A stretch of 64,000 bases of DNA, taken from the NCBI RefSeq assembly GCF_025961575.1, contig NZ_JAOQNX010000010.1, forward strand, positions 1 to 64,000, given 5' to 3'. This document shows, in pieces, positions 17,061 to 25,886 of the stretch. The notes beneath the pieces were generated by a model that saw only the letters and a list, made by a program, of their open reading frames with translations, was not told the origin of the DNA and searched no databases. Within the stretch, counting starts at the first letter, position 1; each line of letters begins with the position of its first letter. This stretch comes from Rhodoblastus acidophilus. Lineage in GTDB: Bacteria; Pseudomonadota; Alphaproteobacteria; Rhizobiales; Beijerinckiaceae. The translations under genes and the position numbers were made by a program.

Positions 17061-17533
17061 TCATGCGGGTTCCCCCGGTGTGCTCCCGGCGTTAGCCTCC
17101 CCGACTTTTTCGCCTTCCGCAAGTTGGCGTTCGCCGCGTTTGCGAGCGACGACATAGGGGGCGTGCGGGTTGCTCCCGAACACGCGCTCGTCCGCGATCT
17201 CGAAACCGGCCTCGCAGATGGCGCGACGCAACGTCGTCTTGCTCAGCGCCTTGGCGTCCGCGAACAATTTTAGCGCGCGCAAAATGAGGAACAGGCCACG
17301 CAGATGCAGGCCCATGTCGGCAAAGCACCACGTTTTGGCGATGAACAGTCTCCCGGGATTCAAATGTGCGTGGATGGCGGAGAGCAGGCCGGGAAGATCG
17401 TCCCGCAGATCGAGGCCGCCCTCGAACGGCCGGCGGCGTCCGCGAGCATGGCGTCGTAGGCCGCCACATCCTTGATGGGCCGCGCGGCGTAGCGCTCGGC
17501 GAGCTTGTCCCAGAATCTGGAGGGGCTGGCCAT
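17061..17533 (-). pseudogene. Class I SAM methyltransferase with deleted core
   Basis: The N-terminal part from 17533 reads ASPSRFWDKLAERYAARPIK and then VAAYDAMLAD, the opening of a class I methyltransferase. A second frame then reads FEGGLDLRDDLPGLLSAIHA and continues NPGRLFIAKTWCFAD to ICEAGFEIADERVFG, the family's C-terminal half. The SAM-binding Gly-rich motif (ELGCGTG type) that should lie between them is missing. An internal deletion of roughly 60 or more residues plus a frame change has destroyed the gene. Confidence 0.75.
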
Positions 17534-17564
17534 GGCGACACCTTCATCTGACGGTTGCAGCGGC

Positions 17565-18203
17565 TCACTTTTCCCGTCCAGGCGCGCGCGCTTGGGCCAC
17601 CGCCGACTTGAGTTCGTCATAGTCGAGATAGCCGCTCGCTTTGTACCGGCCGATCAGGAAATCGGGAACGCCTTGAAAGCCGAGCGCGCGCGCCTGGGCG
17701 ACATTCCTGCGGATCAACGCGTCGATCTCCGATCCGTGCGCTTCGAGATCGGCGTTCAACCGTGCGACGTCGACGCTGGACGAAGCTACGGCCTCTTCCA
17801 TATAGGACTGGGGATTTCGTCGGCCAGGAACGCTCATCAGCTTGGCGTGAACCCGCTCGTAGGCGCCCTGATACCTTGCCGCCAACGCCATGCGCGCGCC
17901 GTAGAACGACGCCTCGGTCAGGATCGGGCAGTCCTTGTAGACAAGTTTGATCGCGCCGTCGGTCTTGACGAGCCTGTCGAGATCGGGCGCCGATTTCTTG
18001 CAGAACGGGCAGTTGTAATCGAAGAAGGCGGCGATCACGACGTCGCCCTTGAGGTTTCCCGTGACGGGAGCTTCAGGGTCGTTGACGATCGCTTCGAACG
18101 TGATCTCCTCCGCCAACGCCGTCCGAGCCCCTGCCAGGCCGAAAAGCAGGACCGATCCAACAGAAAATGCGGACTTCAGGATGGATCGGCGGTTCGTAAG
18201 CAT
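17565..18203 (-). CDS. DsbA-family periplasmic thiol oxidoreductase, probably Tat-exported
   Basis: The 212-residue precursor begins MLTNRRSILKSAFSVGSVLL, which fits a twin-arginine signal (RRSILK) followed by a hydrophobic core. The mature thioredoxin-fold domain has FFDYNCPFCKK (C65-x-x-C68) and the cis-Pro loop GVPDFLIG. It resembles the ScsC/BdbD-like DsbA group, which oxidises or isomerises disulfides in exported proteins. It could serve the cytochrome and copper proteins encoded nearby. The start at 18203 was chosen for the signal. The upstream 29 codons look non-coding. Confidence 0.85.
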   Translation of the reverse strand: MLTNRRSILKSAFSVGSVLLFGLAGARTALAEEITFEAIVNDPEAPVTGNLKGDVVIAAFFDYNCPFCKKSAPDLDRLVKTDGAIKLVYKDCPILTEASFYGARMALAARYQGAYERVHAKLMSVPGRRNPQSYMEEAVASSSVDVARLNADLEAHGSEIDALIRRNVAQARALGFQGVPDFLIGRYKASGYLDYDELKSAVAQARAPGREK

Positions 18204-18389
18204 GAATGTCGCTCGCTGACGCTGAACTTTACGCCCCGGGAATGCGCCCTTTGAGCTTGGAAGCCGAGCGAAGGTGCATTTCTCATCCATGTTGAATCAT
18301 AAATCAAGGAATTCGAATATATTTTTTGCAAACCTCTTGCGCGTGCCGGCCGACGCGCTCAAGTTTGCCGAGAGATGCGGAGGCAAGCG

Positions 18390-18836
18390 ATGCAGGCGGG
18401 TATCCACGTAGTCTGCCCCGGTTGTGGCGGGGTCAATCGCGCCGACGAGGAGAAGTTGCAACGGGGCGGCAGACCCGATTGCGGCGCCTGTGGCGCCCCG
18501 CTGTTCGCAGGTCCGATCGAAATGCGCGACGATGCTGACTTCGATCGGCATATATCCCGCACCACGCTTCCGGCGTTGGTCGATTTCTGGGCCGACTGGT
18601 GCGGTCCATGCAAGATGATGGCGCCGCAATTCGCCGCGGCTGCGGGAACGCTGCAAACCCGTGTGCGCTTCCTCAAAGCAGACACCGAAAAATTGCGCGA
18701 AACCGCCACGCGTTTCGCCATCAGGTCGATTCCCACGCTGGTCCTTTTTCGCGACGGTCGCGAGATCGCCCGGCAGGCTGGAGCCATGGACGCCAAATCC
18801 ATTCTTCGCTGGGCGGCGGACCACGGCGCCGCATGA
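18390..18836 (+). CDS. trxC: Thioredoxin 2 with N-terminal zinc finger
   Basis: The 148-residue protein has two CxxC pairs at the N-terminus (VVCPGCGG and DCGACG) that form the zinc site of TrxC. A thioredoxin domain follows with WADWC71-GPC74 and the cis-Pro SIPTLVLF. It reduces cytosolic disulfides and is induced under oxidative stress in other bacteria. A GGAGG ribosome site six bases before the ATG at 18390 supports this start over the one five codons upstream. It is a monocistronic gene. Confidence 0.92.
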   Translation: MQAGIHVVCPGCGGVNRADEEKLQRGGRPDCGACGAPLFAGPIEMRDDADFDRHISRTTLPALVDFWADWCGPCKMMAPQFAAAAGTLQTRVRFLKADTEKLRETATRFAIRSIPTLVLFRDGREIARQAGAMDAKSILRWAADHGAA

Positions 18837-18938
18837 CGCGTTGACGCGGCGCTAAGGTTCTCAAGGTCACACCACCACCACGGTCCGACGCGCATATATT
18901 CGCGCCATTCTGGTAAACTGAGCCAAGGAGTTGAACTC

Positions 18939-20354
18939 ATGCGCCGACAACGCAGAGCCAAGATCGTCGCGACGGTTGGGCCCGCGAGCGCGTCTCCGGA
19001 GATGCTCGAAGCTCTGTTCATCGCCGGTGTGGACACGTTCCGCCTGAACTTCAGCCACGGCGCGCATGAAGATCACGCCCGTGTCCACGCGGCAATCCGT
19101 GATCTTGAGGCGCGCATGCGCCGGCCGATCGGGATCCTGCAAGACCTGCAAGGGCCAAAAATTCGCGTCGGCGCCATCGCCGGCGGCAAGATCATGGTCA
19201 CGACGGGCGACAAGCTCCGTTTCGTCCTTTCGAAGGAGCAGGGCGGCGCCGACGCGCTTCCGCTGCCGCATCCCGAGATTTTCGATGCGGTCATGCCGGG
19301 ACAGGACTTGCTGATCGACGACGGGCGCGTCCGCGTGCGCGTCCTTACGCCTGCGAGAGAGGAAATCCTGGCGGAGGTTTTGGTCGGAGGGGCGATATCC
19401 GACCGCAAGGGCGTCAACATGCCAGGCACATTGCTCGATCTCTCGCCGCTGACGGCGAAGGATCGCGCCGACCTGGCCTTCGGCCTCGAACTCGGCGTGG
19501 ACTGGGTGGCGCTATCCTTCGTGCAGAAGCCCGGCGATCTGATCGAGGCGCGCGGGCTGATCGACGACCGCGCCGGCCTCGTCGCCAAGATCGAAAAGCC
19601 CTCGGCGGTCGAGAGGTTTGACGAGATCGTCCGACTCGCGGATGCGGTGATGGTGGCGCGCGGCGACCTTGGCGTCGAAATTCCGCATGAGGATGTTCCC
19701 GGACGTCAGAAGGAAATCGTGCGCGCCTGCCGCCTTGCCGCCAAGCCCGTGATCGTCGCCACGCAGATGCTGGAGTCGATGACCAGCGCGCCGACCCCGA
19801 CCCGCGCCGAGGCCTCGGACGTCGCCACTGCGATCTATGACGGCGCCGACGCCGTCATGCTTTCGGCGGAATCCGCCAGCGGCGCCTATCCGCGCGAGGC
19901 GGTCGCCATGATGGATCGCATCATTTCGAGCACGGAGCGGCACAAGCTCTACCGTTCCATCGTCAACGCGGCGGATCCCGGCGAAGAGCACTCCCCGCCC
20001 CACGCGGTCGCCGCCGCGGCCGCCGACCTCGCCGAAGCGATCGGCGCCCCGGCCATCATCGCCTTCACCTCGGGCGGCACGACGGCGGCCCGCATCGCGC
20101 GCAAGCGTCCGGCGCTGCCCATCCTGGCGATCACGCCCGAACAGGCCATCGCGCGCCGCCTCAGCCTCGCCTGGGGCGTCCATGCCTGCCGCTCGGAGGA
20201 CGTCAACAGCTACGAGGAGATGGTGGAGCGCGCGACCGCCATGGCCTTGAGCGAGGATTTCGCTGGGAAGGGCGACACGATCGTCGTCGTGGCGGGCGTG
20301 CCGTTCGGACAGTCCGGCACGACCAACAATCTGCGCGTCGTGCAGATCAACTAG
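18939..20354 (+). CDS. pyk: Pyruvate kinase
   Basis: The 471-residue enzyme converts phosphoenolpyruvate and ADP to pyruvate and ATP in glycolysis. Recognisable blocks are KIVATVGPAS, FRLNFSHG, the ILQDLQGPKIRVG loop, LVAKIEKPSAVERFDEI with the catalytic Lys and Glu, MVARGDLGVEIP and the ATQMLESM segment. The C-terminal allosteric domain includes ITPEQAIARRLSLAWG. Length is normal for the bacterial enzyme and no residue appears lost. An AAGGAG site precedes the ATG. Confidence 0.95.
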   Translation: MRRQRRAKIVATVGPASASPEMLEALFIAGVDTFRLNFSHGAHEDHARVHAAIRDLEARMRRPIGILQDLQGPKIRVGAIAGGKIMVTTGDKLRFVLSKEQGGADALPLPHPEIFDAVMPGQDLLIDDGRVRVRVLTPAREEILAEVLVGGAISDRKGVNMPGTLLDLSPLTAKDRADLAFGLELGVDWVALSFVQKPGDLIEARGLIDDRAGLVAKIEKPSAVERFDEIVRLADAVMVARGDLGVEIPHEDVPGRQKEIVRACRLAAKPVIVATQMLESMTSAPTPTRAEASDVATAIYDGADAVMLSAESASGAYPREAVAMMDRIISSTERHKLYRSIVNAADPGEEHSPPHAVAAAAADLAEAIGAPAIIAFTSGGTTAARIARKRPALPILAITPEQAIARRLSLAWGVHACRSEDVNSYEEMVERATAMALSEDFAGKGDTIVVVAGVPFGQSGTTNNLRVVQIN

Positions 20355-20402
20355 GGTGGCGCAAGGGGGTGATCGATGTCCACGGCGCACTCGGGAAGAT
20401 GA

Positions 20403-20742
20403 ATGAAAGCCATTCAAGACTCCTACGCGGCGGAATTCGCGCATTGTTTCGGCTGCGGGTCGGCCAATGCGCAGGGACTGCGTCTGAAGAGCGATATGGA
20501 CGGCGAAGGTGGACTACAAGCAGCCGAGGCCCATGGGCGTCGAACTGATCATAAGGGGACGGCTGGTTGCGATTTCCGGGCGCAAGGCGACCATCGCCCT
20601 GTCCTTGCACGCGGACGACGAGGTTTGCGCCGTAGGTGAGATGGTGGCCGTGGAGTATCGGCCAAAGATCAAGTGTGTCGGCGACGAAGAAACTGGAATT
20701 GCTGCTGAGGCATTCATCCGATCGCGTGAGGAGCCTGAATAA
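20403..20742 (+). pseudogene. Hotdog-fold thioesterase with internal deletion
   Basis: The frame from 20403 reads MKAIQDSYAAEFAHCFGCGS and ANAQGLRLKSDMDGE, the standard start of PaaI-like hotdog proteins with a CxGCG motif. In another frame, from about 20509, VDYKQPRPMGVELIIRGRLV is the final beta strand region of the same family. The central helix with its catalytic Asp/Glu and the HGG-type segment (about 60 residues) are absent. The gene is broken by a deletion and frameshift. Confidence 0.8.
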
Positions 20743-21044
20743 TGCCATATCTGCTACAGGTCGATTTTCCATATCAGGGCCCCTGGGGCGACGAAATGAC
20801 GTCTGCTTTGCGAGGCTTGGCCGAGTCAATCGCCAATGAACCCGGTTTGATTTGGAAATTCTGGACTGAGAATCCGGCGGCGGGAGAGGCTGGCGGCGTC
20901 TACCTGTTTCAGGATTTGCCGAGCGCAGAAGCCTATCTGAGGATGCACACCAAACGCTTGACGGAATTCGGCGCGCCGGTGGTGAATGGAAAGGTTTTTC
21001 TGGTCAATGAGGCGCTGTCGCTGATTGACCGTGCGCCGCTGTAA
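20742..21044 (+). CDS. YdhR-type putative mono-oxygenase
   Basis: The 100-residue protein matches the YdhR family: LLQVDFPYQGPWGDEM, then EPGLIWKFWTENPA, AGGVYLFQDLPSAEAYLRMH, and FLVNEALSLI. The fold is a dimeric alpha+beta barrel similar to small quinol mono-oxygenases. The substrate is not known. It starts at the stop codon of the decayed hotdog gene, so the two were probably once co-transcribed. Confidence 0.85.
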   Translation: MPYLLQVDFPYQGPWGDEMTSALRGLAESIANEPGLIWKFWTENPAAGEAGGVYLFQDLPSAEAYLRMHTKRLTEFGAPVVNGKVFLVNEALSLIDRAPL

Positions 21045-21067
21045 GAGGGCTGCGGAGGCCGACGCAA

Positions 21068-21376
21068 ATGCGAGCTAGAGCGCATGTATTGGCGATCATT
21101 CTCATGGTTTCCGGCTGCGGCGGTCTGGCGCAGGCCGGCGGCCCGTGGCGGGCCAATGAGGGCAATACGCGCGGCTGGATGCTGATGACGCCAAAGGAGC
21201 GAATCGAGCATCAGGCGAAAATGCGGTCCTTTGACAATTACGAGGACTGTCACGCTTACCAACAGGCTCATCACAGACTGATGCAGGAAAGAGCTGAGCA
21301 GGCGGGGTTGGCGCTGCCCGAGAATGGCCGGGACATTTGCGCGCATTTGCGACCGCCCGCCGCCACCCGGGAGTGA
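21068..21376 (+). CDS. Small secreted lipoprotein-like protein, unknown
   Basis: The 102-residue product has an N-terminal hydrophobic signal with a possible lipobox (MVSGC, Cys17). A polar region with TPKERIEHQAKMRSFDNYED follows. That segment, with conserved-looking CHAYQQAHHRLMQERA, recurs in small periplasmic proteins of alphaproteobacteria, but I cannot name a family. It lies between the YdhR-type gene and the flavoprotein. Confidence 0.55.
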   Translation: MRARAHVLAIILMVSGCGGLAQAGGPWRANEGNTRGWMLMTPKERIEHQAKMRSFDNYEDCHAYQQAHHRLMQERAEQAGLALPENGRDICAHLRPPAATRE

Positions 21377-21385
21377 TTTGCGACC

Positions 21386-22632
21386 ATGTTAGCCAAAATC
21401 TCGGTTCCAGTTCTGGCGTTCGCTTTCGTCCTGGGGCTCGTGATCTGGGCCTATCCCGCAGGGGGACAGCCGGCCCGGCAAATTGGCATCGTGCTGGGGT
21501 GGGTCGGTTGCGGCGCGCTCCTCGCCAGCCTTTTCCTGGTCCTGCGCGAGCCGCGTTTGGCGGCCATGCTCGGCGGCCTGGAGAACATGTATCAATGGCA
21601 TCACCGGCTCGGCATGGCGGCCTATGCGGCGCTGCTGGCTCACCCGCTGTTGCTCGCCGCCGCCTCGTTGCCGAAGGCTCCACGCGAGGCTTGGGAGCTT
21701 CTGTCTCCGATGAGCGAGGGCTGGCCGGTCTGGATGGGATGGCTGGCGTTGATCGCGCTCATGGTGGGGCTCGGCGCGACTTTCGCCAAGCGGCCCCCTA
21801 TAGAATCCGCCGCCCCGTGCACGCCATGCTCGGAGTGGCCGTTCTGCTCGGGCTGGCCCACCTCATCTTGCTGGGCATCGACGAACCGGTTGCGCCGCTC
21901 CTTCTCGCCAGCCTGGCGCTGCTGGCGTGGCGCTTCGTTCGCGAGGACTGGGGCGTTGGCGCTCTTCCCTATGTCGTCCAATCGGTGGAGCGCGTCTCCG
22001 CCAACGCCGTCGAAGTCGCGCTCGCGCCGCTTGGCGACCCGATTCCGGCGCAGCCTGGGCAGTTCGCTTGCGTCGCCTTCCAATCGGCGCGGGAGTTCAA
22101 AGGTTGTGGCGAGTTTCACCCATACAGCGTCAGTTCGGTTGACGGCGTTTCGGGCTTCCGCATTGCAGTGAAGGCGTTGGGCGATTGTACGCGCAACATC
22201 CAGTCGATCGTGCCGGGCGTTCCCGCCCGCGTTCAGGGCGGCTTCGGCGACTTTCTCGGCAAGCCCGCCCAGGCGCCGCAGTACTGGATCGCTGGTGGCG
22301 TCGGCATTACGCCGTTCATGGCTTTGCTGCGCTCCGGACCACTGAAGCGCCCAACCACTCTGATCTACCTTTACCGCTCGCATGCCGATGCTCTGTTTGT
22401 CGACGAACTGAACGGAATGGCGGCGAGCCAGCCGCTGTTGACGTCGCGGCTCGTTACGACCGGCGACGACCCCATCGATCCTCGATGCGTCATCCCCGCC
22501 GGCGAGGATGTCAGCAAGGCGGAATTCTGGCTCTGTGGGCCGCCGCCGATGATCGACGCGTTCGCGCCCTTCCTTCACCGGCGCGGAATCGCCAACCGAC
22601 GTATGCACTTCGAAGATTTTGGACCGTTGTGA
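21386..22632 (+). pseudogene. Ferric-reductase-like transmembrane flavoprotein with -1 frameshift
   Basis: The first frame from 21386 encodes transmembrane helices (VPVLAFAFVLGLVIW, QWHHRLGMAAYAALLAHPLL, WMGWLALIALMVGLGATFAK) of a ferric-reductase-like domain with haem-ligand histidines. At a CCCCC tract (21793-21797) the sense continues in another frame: RIRRPVHAMLGVAVLLGLAH. An FAD-binding domain (HPYSVSSVDGVSGFRI) and an NAD-binding domain (WIAGGVGITPFMALLRS, ending LCGPPPMID) follow. One added or removed C restores the full protein of about 415 residues. It may be a real lesion or an error in a homopolymer. It likely passes electrons from NAD(P)H to the cytochrome b5 encoded next. Confidence 0.8.
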
Positions 22633-22988
22633 TGCGCAAGTTCTATATCGCCTCGACGGCGGCGTTCTGGATTCTCGTGGGCGGCCTGTGGCTGATCGGC
22701 TTTTCGCAGCCGAGGACCATGGCCGAGGACATCAAGGTCAAGAAAAGTTACACGCTGGCCGATGTCGCGGCGCATGCCTCGCCTCGCGACTGTTGGATGG
22801 CCATCGGCGGCAAAGTCTACGACGTCACCACCTATCTGCCTGACCATCCATCCCGACCCGAGGTGATCGAAGTCTGGTGCGGCAAGGAGGCGACGACCGC
22901 TTACGAAACAAAGATGAAGGGCCGTCGCCACTCCGGGACCGCCGATCAGATGTTGCAAGGCTATTTCATCGGCGAAGTGGAAAATTAG
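22632..22988 (+). CDS. Membrane-anchored cytochrome b5
   Basis: The 118-residue protein has an N-terminal membrane anchor or signal (about 5-27) and a cytochrome b5 domain: YTLADVAAHASPRDCWMAIGGKVYDVT, then YLPDHPSRPEVI with the first haem His. The second is probably in GRRHSGTADQM. Its ATG overlaps the flavoprotein stop (TGATG), indicating a coupled reductase-cytochrome pair. The haem would lie on the periplasmic face if the anchor is N-in. Confidence 0.85.
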   Translation: MRKFYIASTAAFWILVGGLWLIGFSQPRTMAEDIKVKKSYTLADVAAHASPRDCWMAIGGKVYDVTTYLPDHPSRPEVIEVWCGKEATTAYETKMKGRRHSGTADQMLQGYFIGEVEN

Positions 22989-23361
22989 AGCGTGTTCGGC
23001 GGGTTCCGATTCGAGAGGGGATTTCCAATTGGCTTGGGCGCGGCGTCCGTCATCTTGTGAGGCGATCCAGAGCGGGCCCGCTTGTTTGGACAGCGCCCCG
23101 CGGAGTTGAGTCCTGCAGGGTTATGCTGAACGCGTGGCTTGAGCGATGTTGCTGCTGTGTCGGGAGGGCGTAGCCCGACCAGAGCTGCGGCAAAATCGTG
23201 GGCGGCGATCATGCGCCCGCCGCCAAAGCTGGCCGGTCGAAATAGCCACTTTCGCCTTGAAGGCCGGTGGATGGATTTGGCGGATGGCCTATATCTTCGC
23301 CGCCGTCAGGCAGAAAATCCCCTAAGCGACTGTCGATTTTTCGGCGCCGGCTCTCGACCGG
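22989..23361. other. Intergenic stretch without recognisable gene
   Basis: Several short open frames cross this region, but none has convincing composition or family resemblance. I see no clear promoter or repeat. It may contain the 3' end of the cytochrome b5 transcript only. Confidence 0.4.
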
Positions 23362-23393
23362 AAAGCAAAGGAGCCGCGCTGGGGCGCGGCTCC
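23362..23393 (-). terminator. Terminator hairpin of the flagellin gene
   Basis: A perfect 10-bp stem (GGAGCCGCGC / GCGCGGCTCC) with a 4-base loop stands 24 bases past the flagellin stop. On the minus strand it is followed by TTTGCTTT, a weak U-rich tail. Confidence 0.7.
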
Positions 23394-23416
23394 AGGTTTT
23401 GCGAGGCTGTCGAAAA

Positions 23417-24334
23417 TTACTGGAACAGTTTCAGGATCATCTGGGTCGACTGGTTGGCGATCGACAGCGACTGCACGCCGAGCTGCTGCTGGGTCTGCAG
23501 GGCCTGCAGGCGGGTGGAGACCTTGTTCATGTCGGCGTCGACCAGAGACGCGATGCCGTTGTCCAAATTCGTCTGCATGGTGGAGATGTAGCTTTGCTGC
23601 GTCTCGATCATGTTGGTTGCCGAACCAAAGGTTGAACCGGCTTTTTCCAACGCAGTGTAAGCCGTGTCGAGGTCCTGCAGAAGGTTCGCGATGGTCTTGC
23701 CGGTTGGCAGGTTTGTCACGTCGTAATCTTTGATGGCGGCGCCGGACGCCGTCCCTTGCTTGTCCAAAATGCCCGTTTTCGAAGCTGCAGTCGTGTTGGC
23801 GTCATAAAGTATTGTGTTCTTGGTGTCGACGCTGATGGTGATGACGCCAGTGGAACCGTTGACGTAGCCGCCGACCAATTTTTGAACGGCGTACCCGCCC
23901 GGCGTGGTCGAACTGGCGGTCGAGTCTCCCTTCAGCCAATTCTGGCCATTGAAGACCGTCGAATCCGCGATGGCTTGCAAGGCCGACTGCTGCGCCGCAA
24001 TATCGGTCTGAATTTGCTTGAGGTCGGCGCCCGGGTTCTGGGCGGAGGTCAGGTCGGCCTTGATCTTGGTGAGAACGCCCATCGCTTGTTTGAGCGCCGA
24101 GTTGAAAGTCGAAACCATCTGCTCCGAGACCTTGAGCGAATCGGAAACGGCGCCGAGCGCTTTGTTGTCGGACGTCATGGTCTGCGCAATCGACCAATAA
24201 GAGGCGTTGTCGGAGGCGTTTTCAACCGCGAGACCGGTCGACAGCTGTTGCTGCGTCATCGACAGGTTTTTTTGGGTCATGGTCAGGTTGAGCAGGGCCG
24301 TATTGGCGGCGGCATTGTTGAGAAGATAGGTCAT
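23417..24334 (-). CDS. fliC: Flagellin
   Basis: The 305-residue protein has both conserved flagellin ends. The N-terminal D0/D1 region contains NLSMTQQQLSTGLAVENASD and NASYWSIAQTMTSDNKALG. The C-terminal region contains DMNKVSTRLQALQTQQQLGVQ and SLSIANQSTQMILKLFQ. The central variable domain is short, as in alphaproteobacterial flagellins. It is exported by the flagellar apparatus and polymerises into the filament. No other flagellar genes (flaF, flbT, hook genes) are beside it, so this is a solitary flagellin gene. Confidence 0.93.
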   Translation of the reverse strand: MTYLLNNAAANTALLNLTMTQKNLSMTQQQLSTGLAVENASDNASYWSIAQTMTSDNKALGAVSDSLKVSEQMVSTFNSALKQAMGVLTKIKADLTSAQNPGADLKQIQTDIAAQQSALQAIADSTVFNGQNWLKGDSTASSTTPGGYAVQKLVGGYVNGSTGVITISVDTKNTILYDANTTAASKTGILDKQGTASGAAIKDYDVTNLPTGKTIANLLQDLDTAYTALEKAGSTFGSATNMIETQQSYISTMQTNLDNGIASLVDADMNKVSTRLQALQTQQQLGVQSLSIANQSTQMILKLFQ

Positions 24335-24510
24335 GGTTTAGATCTCTCGGTTACGGCGCCCTTTCTCGGGTTGCCCAAGGAGAGACATTCTGGTCTTTCG
24401 CCAGAGACAAACAGATCGGCATCATGCCTGCGCGTTTAGCGCTCTATTTGAATTCATCAGCGCGGTGTGCGCGTTGTTCGATCGCCTTTGGTAGAAAATC
24501 TTGAGTGGAC

Positions 24511-25074
24511 CTATCCACTCAGGCAAAAATCCTTTCTGAACGCCAAAACATTGGCCATGGCCGCGCGCGCCGGCATGCCGCGCAACGGCTTCCCCAAAAG
24601 GGTTTCGTCGACGTCATCGAGCGTCGGCAGCCCACAAATCCGCGCCAGACCCTGCAGAAGGTCCGACTTCGCCATATAGGCGCGGCCGGGCCGCAGCAGA
24701 TTGAAAGTTCCGTCGGGGAAGTAACGCGATTTCGCCACCGGCGACCGTCCGGGCGTCAGCATCTGCACGCTCACGCCAAATTTTTGGGCGATTCGCGCGC
24801 TGTCGTCCGCGTAAATCATGGCGGTGGTCGGGGTCGTCCCGCCGTTGCGGCGACAGACAAAACCCGCGTGGCGCACCGGCACGTCGTCGTCGGTGACGGG
24901 ACGCACGACCAGCGCGCCGAGCCCGCCATCCCGGGCGCGGCGATGATGGGTGATCATGGCTTCGACGCTCTCACCCACGGCGGGTTGCGGCGCGTCGCGA
25001 TCAAACAAAAACAGAACGTCATCGCGGCTGGCGATCAGCGATCCGTTTTTTCCTGGTCTTGCGACGAGTTGCAT
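24511..25074 (-). CDS. Uncharacterised protein upstream of flagellin
   Basis: The 187-residue product starts MQLVARPGKNGSLIASRDDV and has mixed alpha/beta character with no signal peptide or membrane segment. It includes a Gly/Ser/Pro-rich middle (VSVQMLTPGRSPVAKSRYFP). I do not recognise a family. Composition and the lack of a convincing competing frame support coding. It is separated by about 175 bases from flagellin, so it may have its own transcript. Confidence 0.55.
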   Translation of the reverse strand: MQLVARPGKNGSLIASRDDVLFLFDRDAPQPAVGESVEAMITHHRRARDGGLGALVVRPVTDDDVPVRHAGFVCRRNGGTTPTTAMIYADDSARIAQKFGVSVQMLTPGRSPVAKSRYFPDGTFNLLRPGRAYMAKSDLLQGLARICGLPTLDDVDETLLGKPLRGMPARAAMANVLAFRKDFCLSG

Positions 25075-25331
25075 TCCACTGCCTCCCCTGTACCGAGGGT
25101 TGTACAGTCTAATTTGCTAAAAATTAGCTAATAACATGAAGAACTACTTGCATTTACTTAATGTTGCCGATGCGCTTCACGCCGCTCATGAAGTACGTGT
25201 TCTGCGTGCAGAAGTTGGATTTGATCATCGTGTTGACTTCGCAACCAAAACGGGATTAGCGAATACATCGACGCCTCTGGCGGAACGTTCATTGCGCTCA
25301 TGTTCTTCATGTTGTTCATGAGGGAAGTTTG

Positions 25332-25886
25332 ATGTTGAAGATTGTCACCTCGGCCGAGCAGGCCTATGAAAACATCCTCAAATTTGAGAGCGAGCTGAAA
25401 AGCAGCGCCAAAATGCAATCGCGGCTGTCCTATGCGCGCGCTTGGTATGGCTGCCGCAACCAAAAGGGCGCCTGGTGTTTCGCGCCGGCAAAATTCGCCG
25501 GCTACCAGGACATCGACGCCCAATGCTTTCTCGACGAGGCCGAGGCGGCGGACGGACGGCGGACGGAAGCCCAACTGAACATGTTCTTCAGCGCGATCAA
25601 TCCGGCGACCCCGCTGCACGCAGAAGCCAATGCCGCGCTGTTTGCGTTTCTCGCGAGGTACGGCAAGATTCCGAGCATGAAGGCTCGGATCAACGTCATG
25701 AGAAATGACCCAAATCTTCCGGCGGGCGCGTCATCGCCGGTCGAGGCTCAGGATGCGGTTGTCGCCCTTATGCTCGCGGTTTCAAAGACACTGCCGCCAG
25801 CGCAACTTCAGAGTCTTGTTGCGGAGCTTACGAAAAACCCTTGTTCGCCGACACCTGGCGTCGGCCCCATTGAATTGACCGCTTGA
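25332..25886 (+). CDS. Uncharacterised protein with Trp/Tyr-rich N-terminal half
   Basis: The 184-residue product has a helical start (VTSAEQAYENILKFESELKS). A motif-like stretch follows, YARAWYGCRNQKGAWCFAPA plus KFAGYQDIDAQCFLDEAEA, that looks conserved, and then GRRTEAQLNMFF. The family is not recognised with certainty. A GGGAAG ribosome site precedes the ATG at 25332. A TTG one codon earlier is less likely. Neighbours do not indicate a role. Confidence 0.6.
   Translation: MLKIVTSAEQAYENILKFESELKSSAKMQSRLSYARAWYGCRNQKGAWCFAPAKFAGYQDIDAQCFLDEAEAADGRRTEAQLNMFFSAINPATPLHAEANAALFAFLARYGKIPSMKARINVMRNDPNLPAGASSPVEAQDAVVALMLAVSKTLPPAQLQSLVAELTKNPCSPTPGVGPIELTA

Noticed and set aside
23362-23393. 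Hairpin considered as part of a repeat family
   Set aside because: No second copy was seen in the window, and its position right after the flagellin gene fits a terminator.
25158-25331. Possible small minus-strand peptide ending FMSGVKRIGNIK
   Set aside because: The end looks protein-like, but it can be joined to a start only through a frameshift, and no ribosome site or family supports it.
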